Shown here piece by piece: positions 43,928 to 54,493 of a stretch of DNA of 64,000 bases. The translations under genes were made by a program, and so were the position numbers. The DNA is from Eleftheria terrae. GTDB taxonomy: Bacteria > Pseudomonadota > Gammaproteobacteria > Burkholderiales > Burkholderiaceae_C. The notes under the pieces were generated by a model that searched no databases, was not told the origin of the DNA, and saw nothing but the letters and a program-made list of their open reading frames with translations. The stretch is from positions 3,100,001-3,164,000 of the forward strand of contig NZ_CP106951.1 in the NCBI RefSeq assembly GCF_030419005.1. Direction: 5' to 3'. The stretch's first letter is position 1, and the number at the start of each line of letters is the position of its first letter.

Positions 43928-45277
43928 TCAGGCGGGACGCTTTTCGAGCAAGGCGTAGAAGAACCCGTCGTGCGGGGCGGCCGCCGGCCCCGGTTGGGCA
44001 GCCACGTCGGCATTGTGTCGCAAGGGCAGCGCATGCCCCGGGGCGGGCAGTGCACGCGCCTCGCGATGCCGTTGCAAAAAAGCGTCGATCTGCGGCTGGC
44101 CTTCTGCCTTGAAGACAGAACAGGTGCAGTACAGCAGGCGACCGCCCGGCTTGAGCAGCGGCCACAAGGCCTCCAGCATCTCGCGCTGGATGCGGGCCAG
44201 CTGCTCGATGTCGGCATCGCGCCGCAGCCAGCGCACATCCGGATGGCGCCGCACGATGCCGGCCGCGCTGCAGGGCGCGTCCATCAGGATGGCATCGAAG
44301 GGCCGGCCGTCCCACCAGGTCTCGGGCTGGCGGGCGTCGGCCGCCTTCAGCTCGGCCCGCAGCTGCAGGCGCTGCAGGGTGTCGGCCACCCGGGCCAGGC
44401 GGTTGGCATCGCTGTCGATGGCCAGCAGGTCCAGCGAAGCCAGCTCCAGCAGGTGGGCCGTCTTGCCGCCCGGCGCGGCGCAGGCGTCCAGCACACGGGC
44501 GCCAGCGGGCACGGCGGCCGGGCCGCCCTCGCCCGCCAGGCCGAGCAGCAGCGGCGCGGCCCATTGGGCCGCCAGGTCCTGCACCGAGACGTCGCCGGTT
44601 TCGAAGCCAGGCAGCCGGGTCACCGGGCAGGGTTCGTCGAGCCGGATGGCTTGCGGGCCGATCACGCTGGCCGACAGGCCGGCCTGCTGCAGCCGCTCCA
44701 GGTAGGCGGCAGCACTGCCGCGGCCGGCATGCACGCGCAAGGTCATCGGCGGGCGCTCGTTGTTGGCGGCGAGCAGCCCCTGCCAGTGCTGCGGCCAGTC
44801 GCGCTTCAAGCGCTCGACCCACCAGCGCGGGTGGTTCCAGGCGGCCACCACGTCGGCATCGGTGGCCTGCATCAGCGCGGACCGCTCGCGCAGGAAGCGC
44901 CGCAGCACCGCATTCAGGAAAGGCGCGCTGGCGCGTTCGCGCTGCTTGACGGCCTCCACCGCCTGGTCCACCAGGGTGTGCTCGGCATAGGCAGCGGCAT
45001 CGGCGCTGTCGCACAGCAAGGCCAGCGCCGTCAGCAGCAGCGCGTCCACCCAGGCGGGCGGTGCCCGCTTGGCCAGCTTGGCCCGCAGCGCCTGTGCACG
45101 GCCCAGGCCGCGCATCACCTGGAAGCTGAGGGCCTGCGTGCCGGGGCGAGCGGGGGCCGGGCAGGCAGCCAGCGCGTCGTTGAGCGAGGCGCCGCTGCGC
45201 ACCGCACGCACCGCGTCCGCGGTGTGGCCGAGCAGGCGCGACAGGGGCAAGGAACTCGAAGTGGGGGAGACGTTCAC
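43928..45277 (-). CDS. rsmB: 16S rRNA m5C967 methyltransferase RsmB
   Basis: About 449 residues from GTG 45277 (VNVSPTSSSLPLSRLLGHTA). The N-terminal NusB-like domain covers residues 1-140 (SFQVMRGLGRAQALRAKLAK). The methyltransferase has the AdoMet loop VLDACAAPGGKTAHLLEL and the catalytic cysteines in DAILMDAPCSAAG and YCTCSVFKAEG. RsmB methylates C967 of 16S rRNA. The usual fmt gene before it is not here; the M48 peptidase gene precedes it. No strong ribosome site precedes the GTG, so the start is moderately certain. Confidence 0.93.
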   Translation of the reverse strand: MNVSPTSSSLPLSRLLGHTADAVRAVRSGASLNDALAACPAPARPGTQALSFQVMRGLGRAQALRAKLAKRAPPAWVDALLLTALALLCDSADAAAYAEHTLVDQAVEAVKQRERASAPFLNAVLRRFLRERSALMQATDADVVAAWNHPRWWVERLKRDWPQHWQGLLAANNERPPMTLRVHAGRGSAAAYLERLQQAGLSASVIGPQAIRLDEPCPVTRLPGFETGDVSVQDLAAQWAAPLLLGLAGEGGPAAVPAGARVLDACAAPGGKTAHLLELASLDLLAIDSDANRLARVADTLQRLQLRAELKAADARQPETWWDGRPFDAILMDAPCSAAGIVRRHPDVRWLRRDADIEQLARIQREMLEALWPLLKPGGRLLYCTCSVFKAEGQPQIDAFLQRHREARALPAPGHALPLRHNADVAAQPGPAAAPHDGFFYALLEKRPA

Positions 45278-45395
45278 GGCCGGCAGTCTAGTGCAGGCGG
45301 CAGCCGCACGCCGGCAGGCGGGATTCCGCAGCCGACTTGCGTCGGCCCCGCTCGCTGGCGCCGGAGCAGCCGCCGGACCACCGGCGGGCCGTTCC

Positions 45396-47336
45396 TCAGC
45401 GCCCCTCCAGCTCCTGGTATTGGGCTGCCAGCAGCGGCGGCAAGGGGCTGTCGAGCAGCACGGCCATCGCGCGCAGCGCATCGGCGCTGGCCGCATCGAG
45501 CCGGCCTTGCGGTGCGAGCTGCACCGCCAGCTCGCACCAGGTGCACAGCAGCACCGGCCGCTGCACGGCCTTCAGGCGGCCGGCCTGGTGCACCGCCTGC
45601 ACCAGCGCGTCACCGTCGGGCAGGCGCCAGGCGGGCATCGGCCGGTCGCCCATCAGGCCGCGCCACACGGCGCGGTACCAGGGCGGCGCCTCGGACGGCG
45701 GCAGCTGCAGCAGGGCGTCGGCCGCGACCACGCGGGCCAGGAAGGCGGTCAACACGGAGATCGGCTCGGCCAGGGGCTCGATGTCCTGGTCGCCGCCGGC
45801 AGCCAGGGCGCGCGGGGTCGGCCCGGCCAGCAAATGGCGCATCACCAGCCAGCGCAGCCGGTCAAGCGGACTCGCATGGCCATCGGCGCCCATGATGCGG
45901 CGCGCCGCCTCCAGCAGGGCACGGCGCTCGGCCACCGGTGCGGCGGCGCTGCGCTGCAGCAGTTGCTCGAACACCGGCATGCGGCTCGCATCGCCCAGCC
46001 GCTCGACATCGGCGAACACGGCCGCAGCCCCCGCGAAGCCGTCGGTCTCCTGCTGCCAGGCCTTCAGCTCGGCCATGTTGCCGGGGGTCAGCAGCAGGGC
46101 CAGCACGGCGGCGCGGCGCTCCATCGGCCCCTGCCAGTAGCCGGCGCGGCCGAGGGCGGCCTGCCGCGTGTCGGCCGCTGGGTCCAGCGCGGCACGCTGC
46201 ACCGCGTCGTGGCGCTCGGCCTCGGGCGGCGTGGCGGCAGCCGCCGCCTGCACCACCTCGGCAGACACCCGGCGCGCCACGCCGGCTGCGAAGGACAGCA
46301 CCACCCCCTGCTGCATCGGCTGCGTGTCGGGTGCATCGTCGTCCTGGGGTGCCAGCTGGCGTGCCGGCAGCGGATCGACCGCATGGCCGTAGATGCGGCG
46401 AATGCGCTCCTGCAAGGGCGGGTGGCTGTCCAGGCTGCCCCAGCGGAGGCGGGAGACGAAAAAGAGATGCGACAGGCTTTCCGCCTGCACGTTGCGCAGG
46501 CGGTCCTGACGGCGCCAGGCCTGGTCGGCGATCTTGCGCAAGGCCCCGCCGATGCCCTGCACGCTGCGTGTGAACTTGACGGCCGAGGCATCGGCCAGGA
46601 ACTCGCGCTGCCGCGACACCGCCGCCTTCAACAACCGGCCCGCCAGCCAGCCGAGCGAGCCGACCGCCATCAGGCCAGCACCGAAGAACACCGCCAGGCT
46701 GCGATGGCCGCGCTCATCCGGCTCCACCAGCGAATGGCCGAAGGTGTAGATCATCTGCAGGCCCCACACCAGGCCGATGAGGCGCATGTTGAGCCGGGTG
46801 TCGCCGTGCACCAGGTGGCTGAACTCGTGGGCCACGACGCCCTGCAGCTCGTCGCGCGTCAGGCGCTCCAGCGCGCCGCGGGTGACGGCCACCACCGCGT
46901 CGTCGACCTGCCAGCCCGCGGCGAAGGCGTTGATGGCGTCCTCCCGGTGCAGCACCCACACCTGGGGTGGCTGCACATTGCAGGCGATGGCCAGCTCGTC
47001 CACCACATTGAGCAGCCGCTTCTCGTAGAGGTCGCCAGGCCGGCCCTCGGGCTCGCTGATGCAGCGCCCGCCGGCCAGCCGGGCCACATGGGCGCCGCCT
47101 TCGCGCAGCCTCAGCATCTCGAACCAGCAACCGCCGAGCACGAACAGCAGCACCAGGCCGGTGTTGGTCTCGAAGAAGAAGCGGGGCCAGTCGGCTGCCC
47201 ACGGGAAGCTGAGGCGGTAGATCAGCGCCAGCACGCCATTGACGGCCAGCACCAGCAGCACCAGCACGGCCGCGAACAGCAGCAGCAGGCGGCGTGTGGC
47301 TGCCTGCGCCTGGTCCTGGTGGTCGCGGAAACGCAT
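45396..47336 (-). CDS. M48-family membrane metallopeptidase
   Basis: A 646-residue protein. Two N-terminal membrane segments (about 16-40 and 59-75) are followed by the zinc site AHEFSHLVHGD (HExxH at about 170-174) and a second membrane hairpin near VFFGAGLMAVGSLGWLAGRL. The rest of the M48 domain has REFLADASAVKFTRSVQGIG, with the third ligand in the E-x-x-x-D pattern. A long C-terminal alpha-helical region of over 250 residues is specific to this subgroup. It is encoded 38 bases after the LemA gene, a widely seen pairing. Confidence 0.9.
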   Translation of the reverse strand: MRFRDHQDQAQAATRRLLLLFAAVLVLLVLAVNGVLALIYRLSFPWAADWPRFFFETNTGLVLLFVLGGCWFEMLRLREGGAHVARLAGGRCISEPEGRPGDLYEKRLLNVVDELAIACNVQPPQVWVLHREDAINAFAAGWQVDDAVVAVTRGALERLTRDELQGVVAHEFSHLVHGDTRLNMRLIGLVWGLQMIYTFGHSLVEPDERGHRSLAVFFGAGLMAVGSLGWLAGRLLKAAVSRQREFLADASAVKFTRSVQGIGGALRKIADQAWRRQDRLRNVQAESLSHLFFVSRLRWGSLDSHPPLQERIRRIYGHAVDPLPARQLAPQDDDAPDTQPMQQGVVLSFAAGVARRVSAEVVQAAAAATPPEAERHDAVQRAALDPAADTRQAALGRAGYWQGPMERRAAVLALLLTPGNMAELKAWQQETDGFAGAAAVFADVERLGDASRMPVFEQLLQRSAAAPVAERRALLEAARRIMGADGHASPLDRLRWLVMRHLLAGPTPRALAAGGDQDIEPLAEPISVLTAFLARVVAADALLQLPPSEAPPWYRAVWRGLMGDRPMPAWRLPDGDALVQAVHQAGRLKAVQRPVLLCTWCELAVQLAPQGRLDAASADALRAMAVLLDSPLPPLLAAQYQELEGR

Positions 47337-47374
47337 GGCGGCGCGCGGCGCGGGAGGGGGCGGGCCGGCGCCGG

Positions 47375-47968
47375 CTAGAACTGCACCCGCACCGCCTGGC
47401 GCTCGGCCTCGCCAGTGGTGGACTGCAGCATGCCCGCCGGAGTGAAGCCGAACAGGCCGGCGATCAGCGTGGTGGGGAACTGCTGGGCGGCGTTGTTGTA
47501 GTCGAGCGCCGCATCGTTGAAGGACTGCCGCGCGAAGGCCACCTTGTTCTCGGTGCTGGTGAGCTCCTCGGACAGCTCGCGCAGCGTCTGGTCGCCCTTG
47601 AGCTCGGGGTAGTTCTCGACCACTGCCATCAGGCGCCCCAGGCTGCCCTGCAGCGCCTGCTCGGCCACCATGAGGGCACCCACCGGGCCGCGGCCGGTGG
47701 GCCGGGCGCGCACCTGGTCGGCCGCGGCGCGGGCCTGGTTGCGGGCGGCGATCACCGCCTCCAGCGTCTCGCGTTCATGCGCGATGTACTTCTTGGCGGT
47801 TTCCACCAGGTTGGGAATCAAGTCGTAGCGGCGCTTGAGCTGGACGTCGATCTGCGCGTAGGCATTGGCAATCGCATTGCGCAAGCGCACCAGCCGGTTG
47901 TAGGCGCCCACTCCCCAAAAAAACAGCACAGCCACCACCACCCAGGCCACCATCTGCGTCGTGCTCAT
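47375..47968 (-). CDS. lemA: LemA family protein
   Basis: About 197 residues from ATG 47968; AAGGAG is upstream. One N-terminal membrane helix (VAWVVVAVLFFWGVGAYNRL) anchors a helical domain with the LemA signatures YAQIDVQLKRRYDLIPNLVE, ENYPELKGDQTLRELSEEL and YNNAAQQFPTTLIAGLFGF. The function is unclear in general. Pairing with the M48 peptidase suggests a joint envelope role. A hexanucleotide repeat lies upstream of it, between this gene and queC. Confidence 0.93.
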   Translation of the reverse strand: MSTTQMVAWVVVAVLFFWGVGAYNRLVRLRNAIANAYAQIDVQLKRRYDLIPNLVETAKKYIAHERETLEAVIAARNQARAAADQVRARPTGRGPVGALMVAEQALQGSLGRLMAVVENYPELKGDQTLRELSEELTSTENKVAFARQSFNDAALDYNNAAQQFPTTLIAGLFGFTPAGMLQSTTGEAERQAVRVQF

Positions 47969-48108
47969 TGGCACTCTCCTTCCTCATCCTCGAAGTCCCG
48001 CGACTCTACGACAGCCCCTGCGGCCGGCCAAGCAGAGGAGGCGCTGAACGCCTTGTTCTCGCATTCGACGCAGCGCGGCGCGCCACCGCAGCCGCAAAGG
48101 CGCACGGC

Positions 48109-48177
<69 letters not shown>

Positions 48178-48242
48178 GAGCGTAAGGTCGATGTGCCGCC
48201 GCAGCCCGCCCGCCGCAACGCCGGCGCAGCAGCGGCCCCGGC

Positions 48243-48998
48243 TCAGGGCTGGCCAGTGGCTGCGTCGTCCGGCGGCCCGGGCAAGCGGGCCTGGCCTGCC
48301 AGCCAGGCATCGTGCCCGCGCCGGCGCAACTCGCACGACGGGCAGTGGCCGCAGCCATAGCCCCAGCGGTGGCGCTGGCCGCGCTCGCCGAGGTAGCAGG
48401 TGTGGGTCTGCTCGACGATCAGGTCGTTCAGCGCCTGCCCGCCCAGCGCATCGGTGAGGGCCCAGGTCTGCGCCTTGTCCAGCCACATCAGCGGGGTCTC
48501 GATCACCATCGGCTGGTCCAGCCCCAGGCTGAGGGCCACCTGCAGGGCCTTGAGCGTGTTGTCGCGGCAATCCGGATAGCCGGAATAGTCGGTCTCGCAC
48601 ATGCCGCCCACCAACACGCTGGCGCCCCGGCGGTAGGCCAGCGTCGCCGCGAAGTTGAGGAACAGCAGGTTGCGCCCGGGCACGAAGGTGTTGGGCAGGC
48701 CGTTCTGCGCCATCTCGATGGCGCGCTCCGAGGTCAGCGCGGTGTCGCTGATCTGCCCCAGCAAGGCCAGGTCGAGCAGGTGGTCGGGGCCCAGCCGTCC
48801 GGCCCAGTGCGGAAAGGCCTGCCGCAGCGCGTCGAGCACCCGCGGGCGGCAATCCAGCTCGATGCGGTGGCGCTGGCCATAGTCGAAGCCCAGGGTCTCG
48901 ACCTGCGCATAGCGGGCCAGCGCCCAGGCCAGGCAGGCAGTGGAGTCCTGGCCACCGGAGAAGAGCACCAGGGCCTTGCGGGGGTCTTGCACTTGCAT
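48243..48998 (-). CDS. queC: 7-cyano-7-deazaguanine synthase QueC
   Basis: About 251 residues from ATG 48998, one base after the proA stop (TGACATG). The PP-loop ATP site is [17 protein letters not shown] (about 9-26). The zinc site is at the C-terminus, [20 protein letters not shown] with the following CELR. QueC turns CDG into preQ0 in queuosine synthesis. Other queuosine genes are not in the window. Confidence 0.95.
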   Translation of the reverse strand: MQVQDPRKALVLFSGGQDSTACLAWALARYAQVETLGFDYGQRHRIELDCRPRVLDALRQAFPHWAGRLGPDHLLDLALLGQISDTALTSERAIEMAQNGLPNTFVPGRNLLFLNFAATLAYRRGASVLVGGMCETDYSGYPDCRDNTLKALQVALSLGLDQPMVIETPLMWLDKAQTWALTDALGGQALNDLIVEQTHTCYLGERGQRHRWGYGCGHCPSCELRRRGHDAWLAGQARLPGPPDDAATGQP

Positions 48999-48999
48999 G

Positions 49000-50280
49000 T
49001 CAGTTCCGCACTTCGCCCTGGCCAAACACCACGTACTTCAGCGAAGTGAGCCCTTCCAGGCCCACCGGGCCGCGCGCATGGAACTTGTCGGTGGAGATGC
49101 CGATCTCGGCGCCCAGGCCGTACTCGAAGCCGTCGGCGAAGCGGGTGGAGGCATTCACCATCACGCTGGCCGAGTCCACTTCGCGCAGGAAGCGCATGGC
49201 ATTGGAATGGTGCTCGGTCAGGATGGCGTCCGTGTGGTGCGAGCCGTAGCGGTTGATGTGGGCGATGGCTTCGTCCAGGCTGTCGACCACCTTCACGCTG
49301 ATCACCGGCGCCAGGTACTCCTCGGACCAGTCCTGCTCGGTGGCGGCCACCACCCGGGCACCGGCCACGCCGGACAGCCAGCGGGCCGCGCCCTCGTCGC
49401 AGCGCATCTCCACGCCCTTGGCGGCAAACACTGCGCCGATGCGCGGCAGGAAGGCCGGCGCGATGTCACGGTGCACCAGCAGCGATTCGGCCGCATTGCA
49501 GGGGCTGTACTTCTGCGTCTTGGCGTTGTCGGTCACCGCGAGGGCCAGCTCCAGCCCGGCGCTTGCATCGACGAAGACGTGGCAGTTGCCGTCCAGGTGC
49601 TTGATCACCGGCACCTTGGCTTCGCGGCTGATGCGCTCGATCAGCGACTTGCCGCCGCGCGGGATGATGAGGTCCACATGCTCGGGCATCGCGATGAGCC
49701 GGCCCACCGCCTCGCGGTCGGTGGTCTCGATCAGCTGCACGCCTTCGGCCGGCAGGCCGGCTTCGCGCAGCGCCTGCTGCACCAGCTTCCACAGCGCCAG
49801 GTTGGAATGGATGGCTTCGGAGCCGCCCCGCAGCACGCAGGCGTTGCCGCTCTTGATGCCGAGCGAGGAGGCTTCGATGGTGACGTTGGGCCGGCTCTCG
49901 TAGATCATGCCGAACACGCCGACCGGCACCCGCATCTGCCCCACCGAGATGCCGGTGGGACGACGCCGCACGTTGGTGATCTCGCCCACCGGGTCTGGCA
50001 GCGCGGCCACTTGCACGCAGTTCTCGGCCATCTGGGCGATGACCTTGTCGGTCAGGCGCAGTCGGTCGACCATCGGCGCGCTCAGGCCGTTGCGCTCCGC
50101 ATTGGCGATGTCCTTGGCGTTCTCGTCCTGCAACAGCGCCCGCTGCTCGCCGATCAGCGCGCCCAGGCGCAGCAGGGCCTGGTTCTTGGCAGCGGTGGAC
50201 GCGGCCGCCATCAGCGTGGCGGCCGCCCGGGCGGCCTCGCCCAGCCGGGCCATGTAGGTGGGGATGTCGGTGGCACTCAT
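49000..50280 (-). CDS. proA: Gamma-glutamyl phosphate reductase ProA
   Basis: A 426-residue NADPH-dependent aldehyde dehydrogenase-fold enzyme. It makes glutamate-5-semialdehyde in proline synthesis. Visible signatures are [35 protein letters not shown], the catalytic cysteine region [17 protein letters not shown] and the C-terminal [20 protein letters not shown]. Length is as expected. It is followed one base later by queC. The proB gene is not adjacent. Confidence 0.96.
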   Translation of the reverse strand: MSATDIPTYMARLGEAARAAATLMAAASTAAKNQALLRLGALIGEQRALLQDENAKDIANAERNGLSAPMVDRLRLTDKVIAQMAENCVQVAALPDPVGEITNVRRRPTGISVGQMRVPVGVFGMIYESRPNVTIEASSLGIKSGNACVLRGGSEAIHSNLALWKLVQQALREAGLPAEGVQLIETTDREAVGRLIAMPEHVDLIIPRGGKSLIERISREAKVPVIKHLDGNCHVFVDASAGLELALAVTDNAKTQKYSPCNAAESLLVHRDIAPAFLPRIGAVFAAKGVEMRCDEGAARWLSGVAGARVVAATEQDWSEEYLAPVISVKVVDSLDEAIAHINRYGSHHTDAILTEHHSNAMRFLREVDSASVMVNASTRFADGFEYGLGAEIGISTDKFHARGPVGLEGLTSLKYVVFGQGEVRN

Positions 50281-50329
50281 GGCCCGGATTGTCGCAAACC
50301 CGCCGCTTTCGCGCCGGCGGCGGGCCGGC

Positions 50330-51301
50330 TCAATGCGGCAGGGCCGCCAGCAGCATCAGCCACAGCGGGGCCGCCAGCACGAAGGCCAGCGTCGACGTCA
50401 CGATGGCGGCGGTGGCCTCCGCCTCCAGCGCGCGGTAGCGCTGCGCAAACATCAGCGCGTTGCTGCCGGTGGGCAGGGCCGCGGCCATCACGATGACCGT
50501 CAGCGGCAGCCCGCGCAGGCCAGCCACCCCGTAGCCGGCCAGCAGCACCAGGGCCGGCATGACCAGCAGCTTGGCCGCGGCCAGTGCAGATGCGGTGGTG
50601 GCCGAGCCGCGCAGGCCATAGTGCGCCAGCGACATGCCGATGGCCACCAGGCAGACCGGCACCACCGCCTCGCCGAGCATGGCCAGCACGCCATCCACCG
50701 GCTCGGCCAGCGTCCAGCCGGTGAGGTTCCAGGCCAGGCCGGCCAGCACCGGCAGCACCACCGGGTGGATCACGGTGTTGCGCACGGTCTGCCCCAGCAT
50801 GCGCGCCAGGCGGGGGCGACCGCCCTGCTCGCGCGCCGCGGCCCGGCCCACATCCAGCTCCACCAGCACCGTCTGCACCGACAGCAGGGTGAGCGCATGC
50901 ACGCTGACGATGGCCAGGTGCACCGACAGGCCCTGCTCGCCGAACAGGGCCGCGGCCATCGGGATGCCGAGCTGGGCCGTGTTGCCGAAGGTCGCCGTGA
51001 GCGCACGCACGCTGGGGCCCGCCGGAGGCAGCGCGGGCCGCCCGCGCTGCGAGAGGTAGAGGGCCACCATCCATGCAGTGGCAGGGATGAAGAATGCCGC
51101 CAGCGTCGACCACGGCAGGGTGGCGATGTCGATGCGCGCGGTGGTGCGAAACAGCAGCGCCGGCGCAAACAGGAAGAACGCCGCATTCGAGAGCGCGCGC
51201 GCCGCCTCGCCGCCGCCGAAGAACTTCATGCGGCCGGCGCCCCAGCCGAGCGCGACGACCGAGAAGATGGCAAACAGCTTGAAGAAAACGACGCTGGACA
51301 T
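50330..51301 (-). CDS. AEC-family transporter (auxin efflux carrier fold)
   Basis: About 323 residues from ATG 51301. About ten membrane helices are visible, with family segments [40 protein letters not shown] and [20 protein letters not shown]. The two discontinuous helices with N-x-x-x-x-G-x-P and the following half-repeat mark the AEC/bile acid-type fold. Substrate is unknown; malonate and other carboxylates are known for relatives. It lies 49 bases upstream of proA in the same direction. Confidence 0.9.
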   Translation of the reverse strand: MSSVVFFKLFAIFSVVALGWGAGRMKFFGGGEAARALSNAAFFLFAPALLFRTTARIDIATLPWSTLAAFFIPATAWMVALYLSQRGRPALPPAGPSVRALTATFGNTAQLGIPMAAALFGEQGLSVHLAIVSVHALTLLSVQTVLVELDVGRAAAREQGGRPRLARMLGQTVRNTVIHPVVLPVLAGLAWNLTGWTLAEPVDGVLAMLGEAVVPVCLVAIGMSLAHYGLRGSATTASALAAAKLLVMPALVLLAGYGVAGLRGLPLTVIVMAAALPTGSNALMFAQRYRALEAEATAAIVTSTLAFVLAAPLWLMLLAALPH

Positions 51302-51637
51302 GGCGCCAGTATGGCCACCGCAAGCCTGCCGCGGGCCGCGGGAACTGCGTAGACAGGCGGGCAAAGTAGGCGGGCGAAGGCCGCTACTGCGGTGCAGGCG
51401 CCAGGCCTTGTGCTTCCCGGACCGCAAGCTGCAGCGCCTCGGCGCCTCAGCAGCTCAAGGCGTCCGCCGGTCAGGCTTCGAGGCGGCGTGGCCGGGCTCC
51501 GCTCAGCGGCTGCGCCACCGGCCGTCGCAGGGCACCGGCCCGTCCGCAGCCAGCGCCGTGACGAGCCCGGACCTCGGACCTGGAACCTCGGACCTCGGCG
51601 CCCGTCCGGGCCCGCGCCCGCCCGCGGCGCCTCGGCC
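51302..51637. other. Interval with no convincing gene
   Basis: About 335 bases between the transporter start and the topB stop. GC-rich low-complexity sequence; no frame with a good start or product is seen. Confidence 0.5.
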
Positions 51638-54232
51638 TCAGGACTTTGCGGCCGCCTTCTTCGCCGGCGCCTTCTTGGCGGCGGCCCGCGGGGCACGCGG
51701 CTCGAACTCGAACACCACCTTGCCTTCTTTCGCATCCCACTTCAGGAAGGCCTTGAACTTGCGCCGCGTGCGGGCGGAGACAAAGTTGTCGAGCAGGTCG
51801 GTCTTGCCCTCGGCCAGCAGCTTGCCCATCTGCTCGCGGCTCACCGGCTGCTGCAGGATGATCTTGCCGCTCTTGAAGTCGCAGGTGGTGTGCGGGCCGA
51901 CGCTCTTCTCGCAGACATAGCTGGTGCCGTGCTCGTAGACGCTGGCCTGGCACTTGGGGCAGCGGCCGAGCGGCTCCTGGCCGCTGAAGTCGATGGCCTC
52001 GCCGCCTTCGGCCTCCTTGCGGGCGTCCTCGCCGAAGTCGAATTCGAGCTTGTAGTTGCGCAGCTCGTCGTCGTACACCAGCTTCAGCTCCGCGGTGAAG
52101 GGCCAGCCGGCCTTGGAGCGGAAGCCCTCCAGCGGGCCGATGCGCTTGTCGCGCAGGAACTGCTCGACCTCCGGCAGCTCGAAGCTGCGGCCGCCGGGGA
52201 TCTTGCTCATCGAGAAGCCGCAGCCGCCGTCCTCGCCACTGCCGGCCGCCCCCACGCAGCTGAAGCGGCGGTAGTTCTCCTTCACCGTGCCGCCACAGTT
52301 GGGACAGGGGGTCTTCAGCGTCGCGTAGTCGCCGGGGATGGTGTCGCGGTCGTATTCCTTGGCCTTCTGCACGATGCGCTGCGTCATCGCGGCGATCTCG
52401 TCCATGAAGGCCTCGCGGCTCAGCCGGCCCCGCTCCATCTGCGACAGCTGGTATTCCCAGTTGCCGGTGAGCTCGGGCTTGGTGAGGTCTTCCACGCCCA
52501 GGCCGCGCAGCAGCGTCATCAGCTGGAAGGCCTTGGCGGTGGGCATCAGCTCGCGGCCTTCGCGCACCAGGTACTTCTCGAGGATCAGGCCTTCGATGAT
52601 CGCCGCCCGGGTGGCCGGGGTGCCGAGGCCCTTCTCCTGCATGGCTTCGCGCAGCTCGTCGTCGTCGATCAGCTTGCCCGCGCCTTCCATCGCGCCCAGC
52701 AGCGTCGCTTCGCTGTAGCGCGCCGGCGGCCGGGTCTTGAGCGGCACGACGTTGATCTCCTCGTTCACCACCGTCTCGCCGGCCTTCACCGGCACCAGGG
52801 TGGCGTCGTCTTCCTGTGCGTCCTTGCCGTACACGGCCAGCCAACCGGGCTTCACCAGCACCTTGCCGTTGGTCTGGAAGCTGTGCTCCTGGCCGGCATG
52901 CTTGACGGTGGTGATGCGGGTGGTCACCAGGTATTCGGCCGCCGGGAAGAACACCGCCAGGAAGCGCTTGACCACCATGTCGTAGAGCTTCTGCTCCGCC
53001 TCGCTCAGGCTCTTGGGCGACTGCAGCGTGGGGATGATGGCAAAGTGGTCCGACACCTTGGCGTTGTCGAACACCCGCTTGTTGGGCTTCACATAGCCCT
53101 CGGCCAGCGCCTTCTTGGCATGCGGCGCGTAGAGGCGGGTGGCCTCGTCGGTGGCCAGCATCTGCACCGTGTCCTTCGCGACGGCCAGGTAGTCCTCCGG
53201 CAGCGCGCGCGAGTCGGTCCGCGGGTAGGTCAGCACCTTGTGCTTCTCGTACAAGGCCTGGGCCAGCGACAGGGTGGTCTTGGCCGAGAAGCCGAAGCGC
53301 GAGTTGGCCTCGCGCTGCAGCGAGGTGAGGTCGTACAGCAGCGGGCTGGACTGCGAGCTGGGCTTGGATTCCTCGGTGACCGTGCCGCTCTTGTTGCGCA
53401 CCGCCTCGGCAATGGCCTCGGCTTCCTTGGCCGTCCAGAGGCGGTCGGCGCGCAGCTCGGGGTCGCCCTCGGTCTTCTTCCACTTGGGGTTGAACCACTT
53501 GCCGTCGTACTGCCCCGCCTCGCAGCCGAAGGTGGCCCGCACCTCCCAGTAGTCGCGCGAGACGAACTTGCGGATCTTCTCCTCGCGCTCGACGACGATG
53601 GACAGCGTGGGCGTCTGCACCCGTCCGACGGTGGTCAGGAAGAAGCCGCCGTCGCGCGAGTTGAAGGCCGTCATCGCGCGGGTGCCGTTGATGCCCACCA
53701 GCCAGTCGGCCTCGGAGCGGCAGCGCGCGGCGCTGGCCAGCGGCTGCATCTGCTCGTCGCTGCGCAGCTTGGCGAAGCCGTCGCGGATGGCCTGCGGCGT
53801 CATCGACTGCAGCCACAGCCGCCGGATGCCCTTGTTGAGCGAGCCCTTGGCTGGCGAGGCGTACTGCACGATGAGCCGGAAGATCAGCTCGCCCTCGCGC
53901 CCCGCGTCACAGGCGTTGATGATCTCGGTGACGTCCTTGCGCTTGATGAGCTTGACGATCGCGTTCAGGCGGCCCTTGCTCTTGTCGATCGGGTTGAGAT
54001 CGAAGTGCGGCGGGATCACCGGCAGGTTGTTGAAGCTCCACTTGCCGCGCTTGACGTCGAATTCCTCGGGCGCCTTGATTTCCACCAGGTGGCCCACCGC
54101 CGAGGTGACGACGTACTGCTCGTTCTCGAAATATTCATCGTGCTTGTCGAACTTGCCGACCGAGGGCGTCAATGCGCGCACGATGTCCTGTGCGACCGAG
54201 GGCTTCTCGGCAATAACCAATGCTTTGCTCAT
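51638..54232 (-). CDS. topB: DNA topoisomerase III (TopB)
   Basis: About 864 residues from ATG 54232 (MSKALVIAEKPSVAQDIVRA); a GTG lies nine bases upstream. The Toprim domain opens with LVIAEKPSVAQDIV and has NACDAGREGELIF. The active tyrosine lies in VLTYPRTDSRALPEDY. A zinc-finger motif (CPNCGGTVKENYRRFSC) and a second CPKCQ...C set lie in the C-terminal half, before a Lys/Ala-rich tail (AKKAPAKKAAAKS). It decatenates DNA as a type IA enzyme. Divergent from the SET-domain gene. Confidence 0.95.
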   Translation of the reverse strand: MSKALVIAEKPSVAQDIVRALTPSVGKFDKHDEYFENEQYVVTSAVGHLVEIKAPEEFDVKRGKWSFNNLPVIPPHFDLNPIDKSKGRLNAIVKLIKRKDVTEIINACDAGREGELIFRLIVQYASPAKGSLNKGIRRLWLQSMTPQAIRDGFAKLRSDEQMQPLASAARCRSEADWLVGINGTRAMTAFNSRDGGFFLTTVGRVQTPTLSIVVEREEKIRKFVSRDYWEVRATFGCEAGQYDGKWFNPKWKKTEGDPELRADRLWTAKEAEAIAEAVRNKSGTVTEESKPSSQSSPLLYDLTSLQREANSRFGFSAKTTLSLAQALYEKHKVLTYPRTDSRALPEDYLAVAKDTVQMLATDEATRLYAPHAKKALAEGYVKPNKRVFDNAKVSDHFAIIPTLQSPKSLSEAEQKLYDMVVKRFLAVFFPAAEYLVTTRITTVKHAGQEHSFQTNGKVLVKPGWLAVYGKDAQEDDATLVPVKAGETVVNEEINVVPLKTRPPARYSEATLLGAMEGAGKLIDDDELREAMQEKGLGTPATRAAIIEGLILEKYLVREGRELMPTAKAFQLMTLLRGLGVEDLTKPELTGNWEYQLSQMERGRLSREAFMDEIAAMTQRIVQKAKEYDRDTIPGDYATLKTPCPNCGGTVKENYRRFSCVGAAGSGEDGGCGFSMSKIPGGRSFELPEVEQFLRDKRIGPLEGFRSKAGWPFTAELKLVYDDELRNYKLEFDFGEDARKEAEGGEAIDFSGQEPLGRCPKCQASVYEHGTSYVCEKSVGPHTTCDFKSGKIILQQPVSREQMGKLLAEGKTDLLDNFVSARTRRKFKAFLKWDAKEGKVVFEFEPRAPRAAAKKAPAKKAAAKS

Positions 54233-54414
54233 CGTACTCACTACTGCTCAGACGAAACTCGCGCGAAGCGACGCCTCGCGAACCCGCTCGCCGCCTGCGG
54301 CAAGCACGCACATCCCCGGCCGCCGGGGCACGGCCGCCCCAGGTCTTGGCAAGGCGAATGCCAAGCCCACTTGGTCGTCAACGCTGCAGTTAGGAATGTT
54401 CGTCTCCACGGGAT

Positions 54415-54445
54415 TTGACGGGTCTGCGAGGCAGCCCCCTACAAT
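54415..54445 (+). promoter_or_regulatory. Candidate sigma-70 promoter for the SET-domain gene
   Basis: TTGACG at 54415-54420 and TACAAT at 54440-54445 with a 19-base spacer, somewhat long. It lies about 50 bases before the ATG at 54494 and points at the SET gene. Confidence 0.55.
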
Positions 54446-54455
54446 GCGGCTCCCT

Positions 54456-54483
54456 CGCGCGTGCGCGCACACACGCATGCGCG
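54456..54483. repeat. 28-base alternating purine-pyrimidine tract
   Basis: A perfect alternation of pyrimidine and purine from 54456 to 54483, mostly CG and CA steps. Such DNA can adopt the left-handed Z form under negative supercoiling. It lies just after the candidate -10 box, between topB and the SET gene. Confidence 0.8.
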
Positions 54484-54493
54484 CTCAATTTCA

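Noticed and set aside
43391..45895. 834-codon plus-strand frame opposite rsmB and the DUF4390 gene
   Set aside because: Antisense to well-identified genes; composition dominated by Arg, Gly and Gln as expected for a mirror frame.
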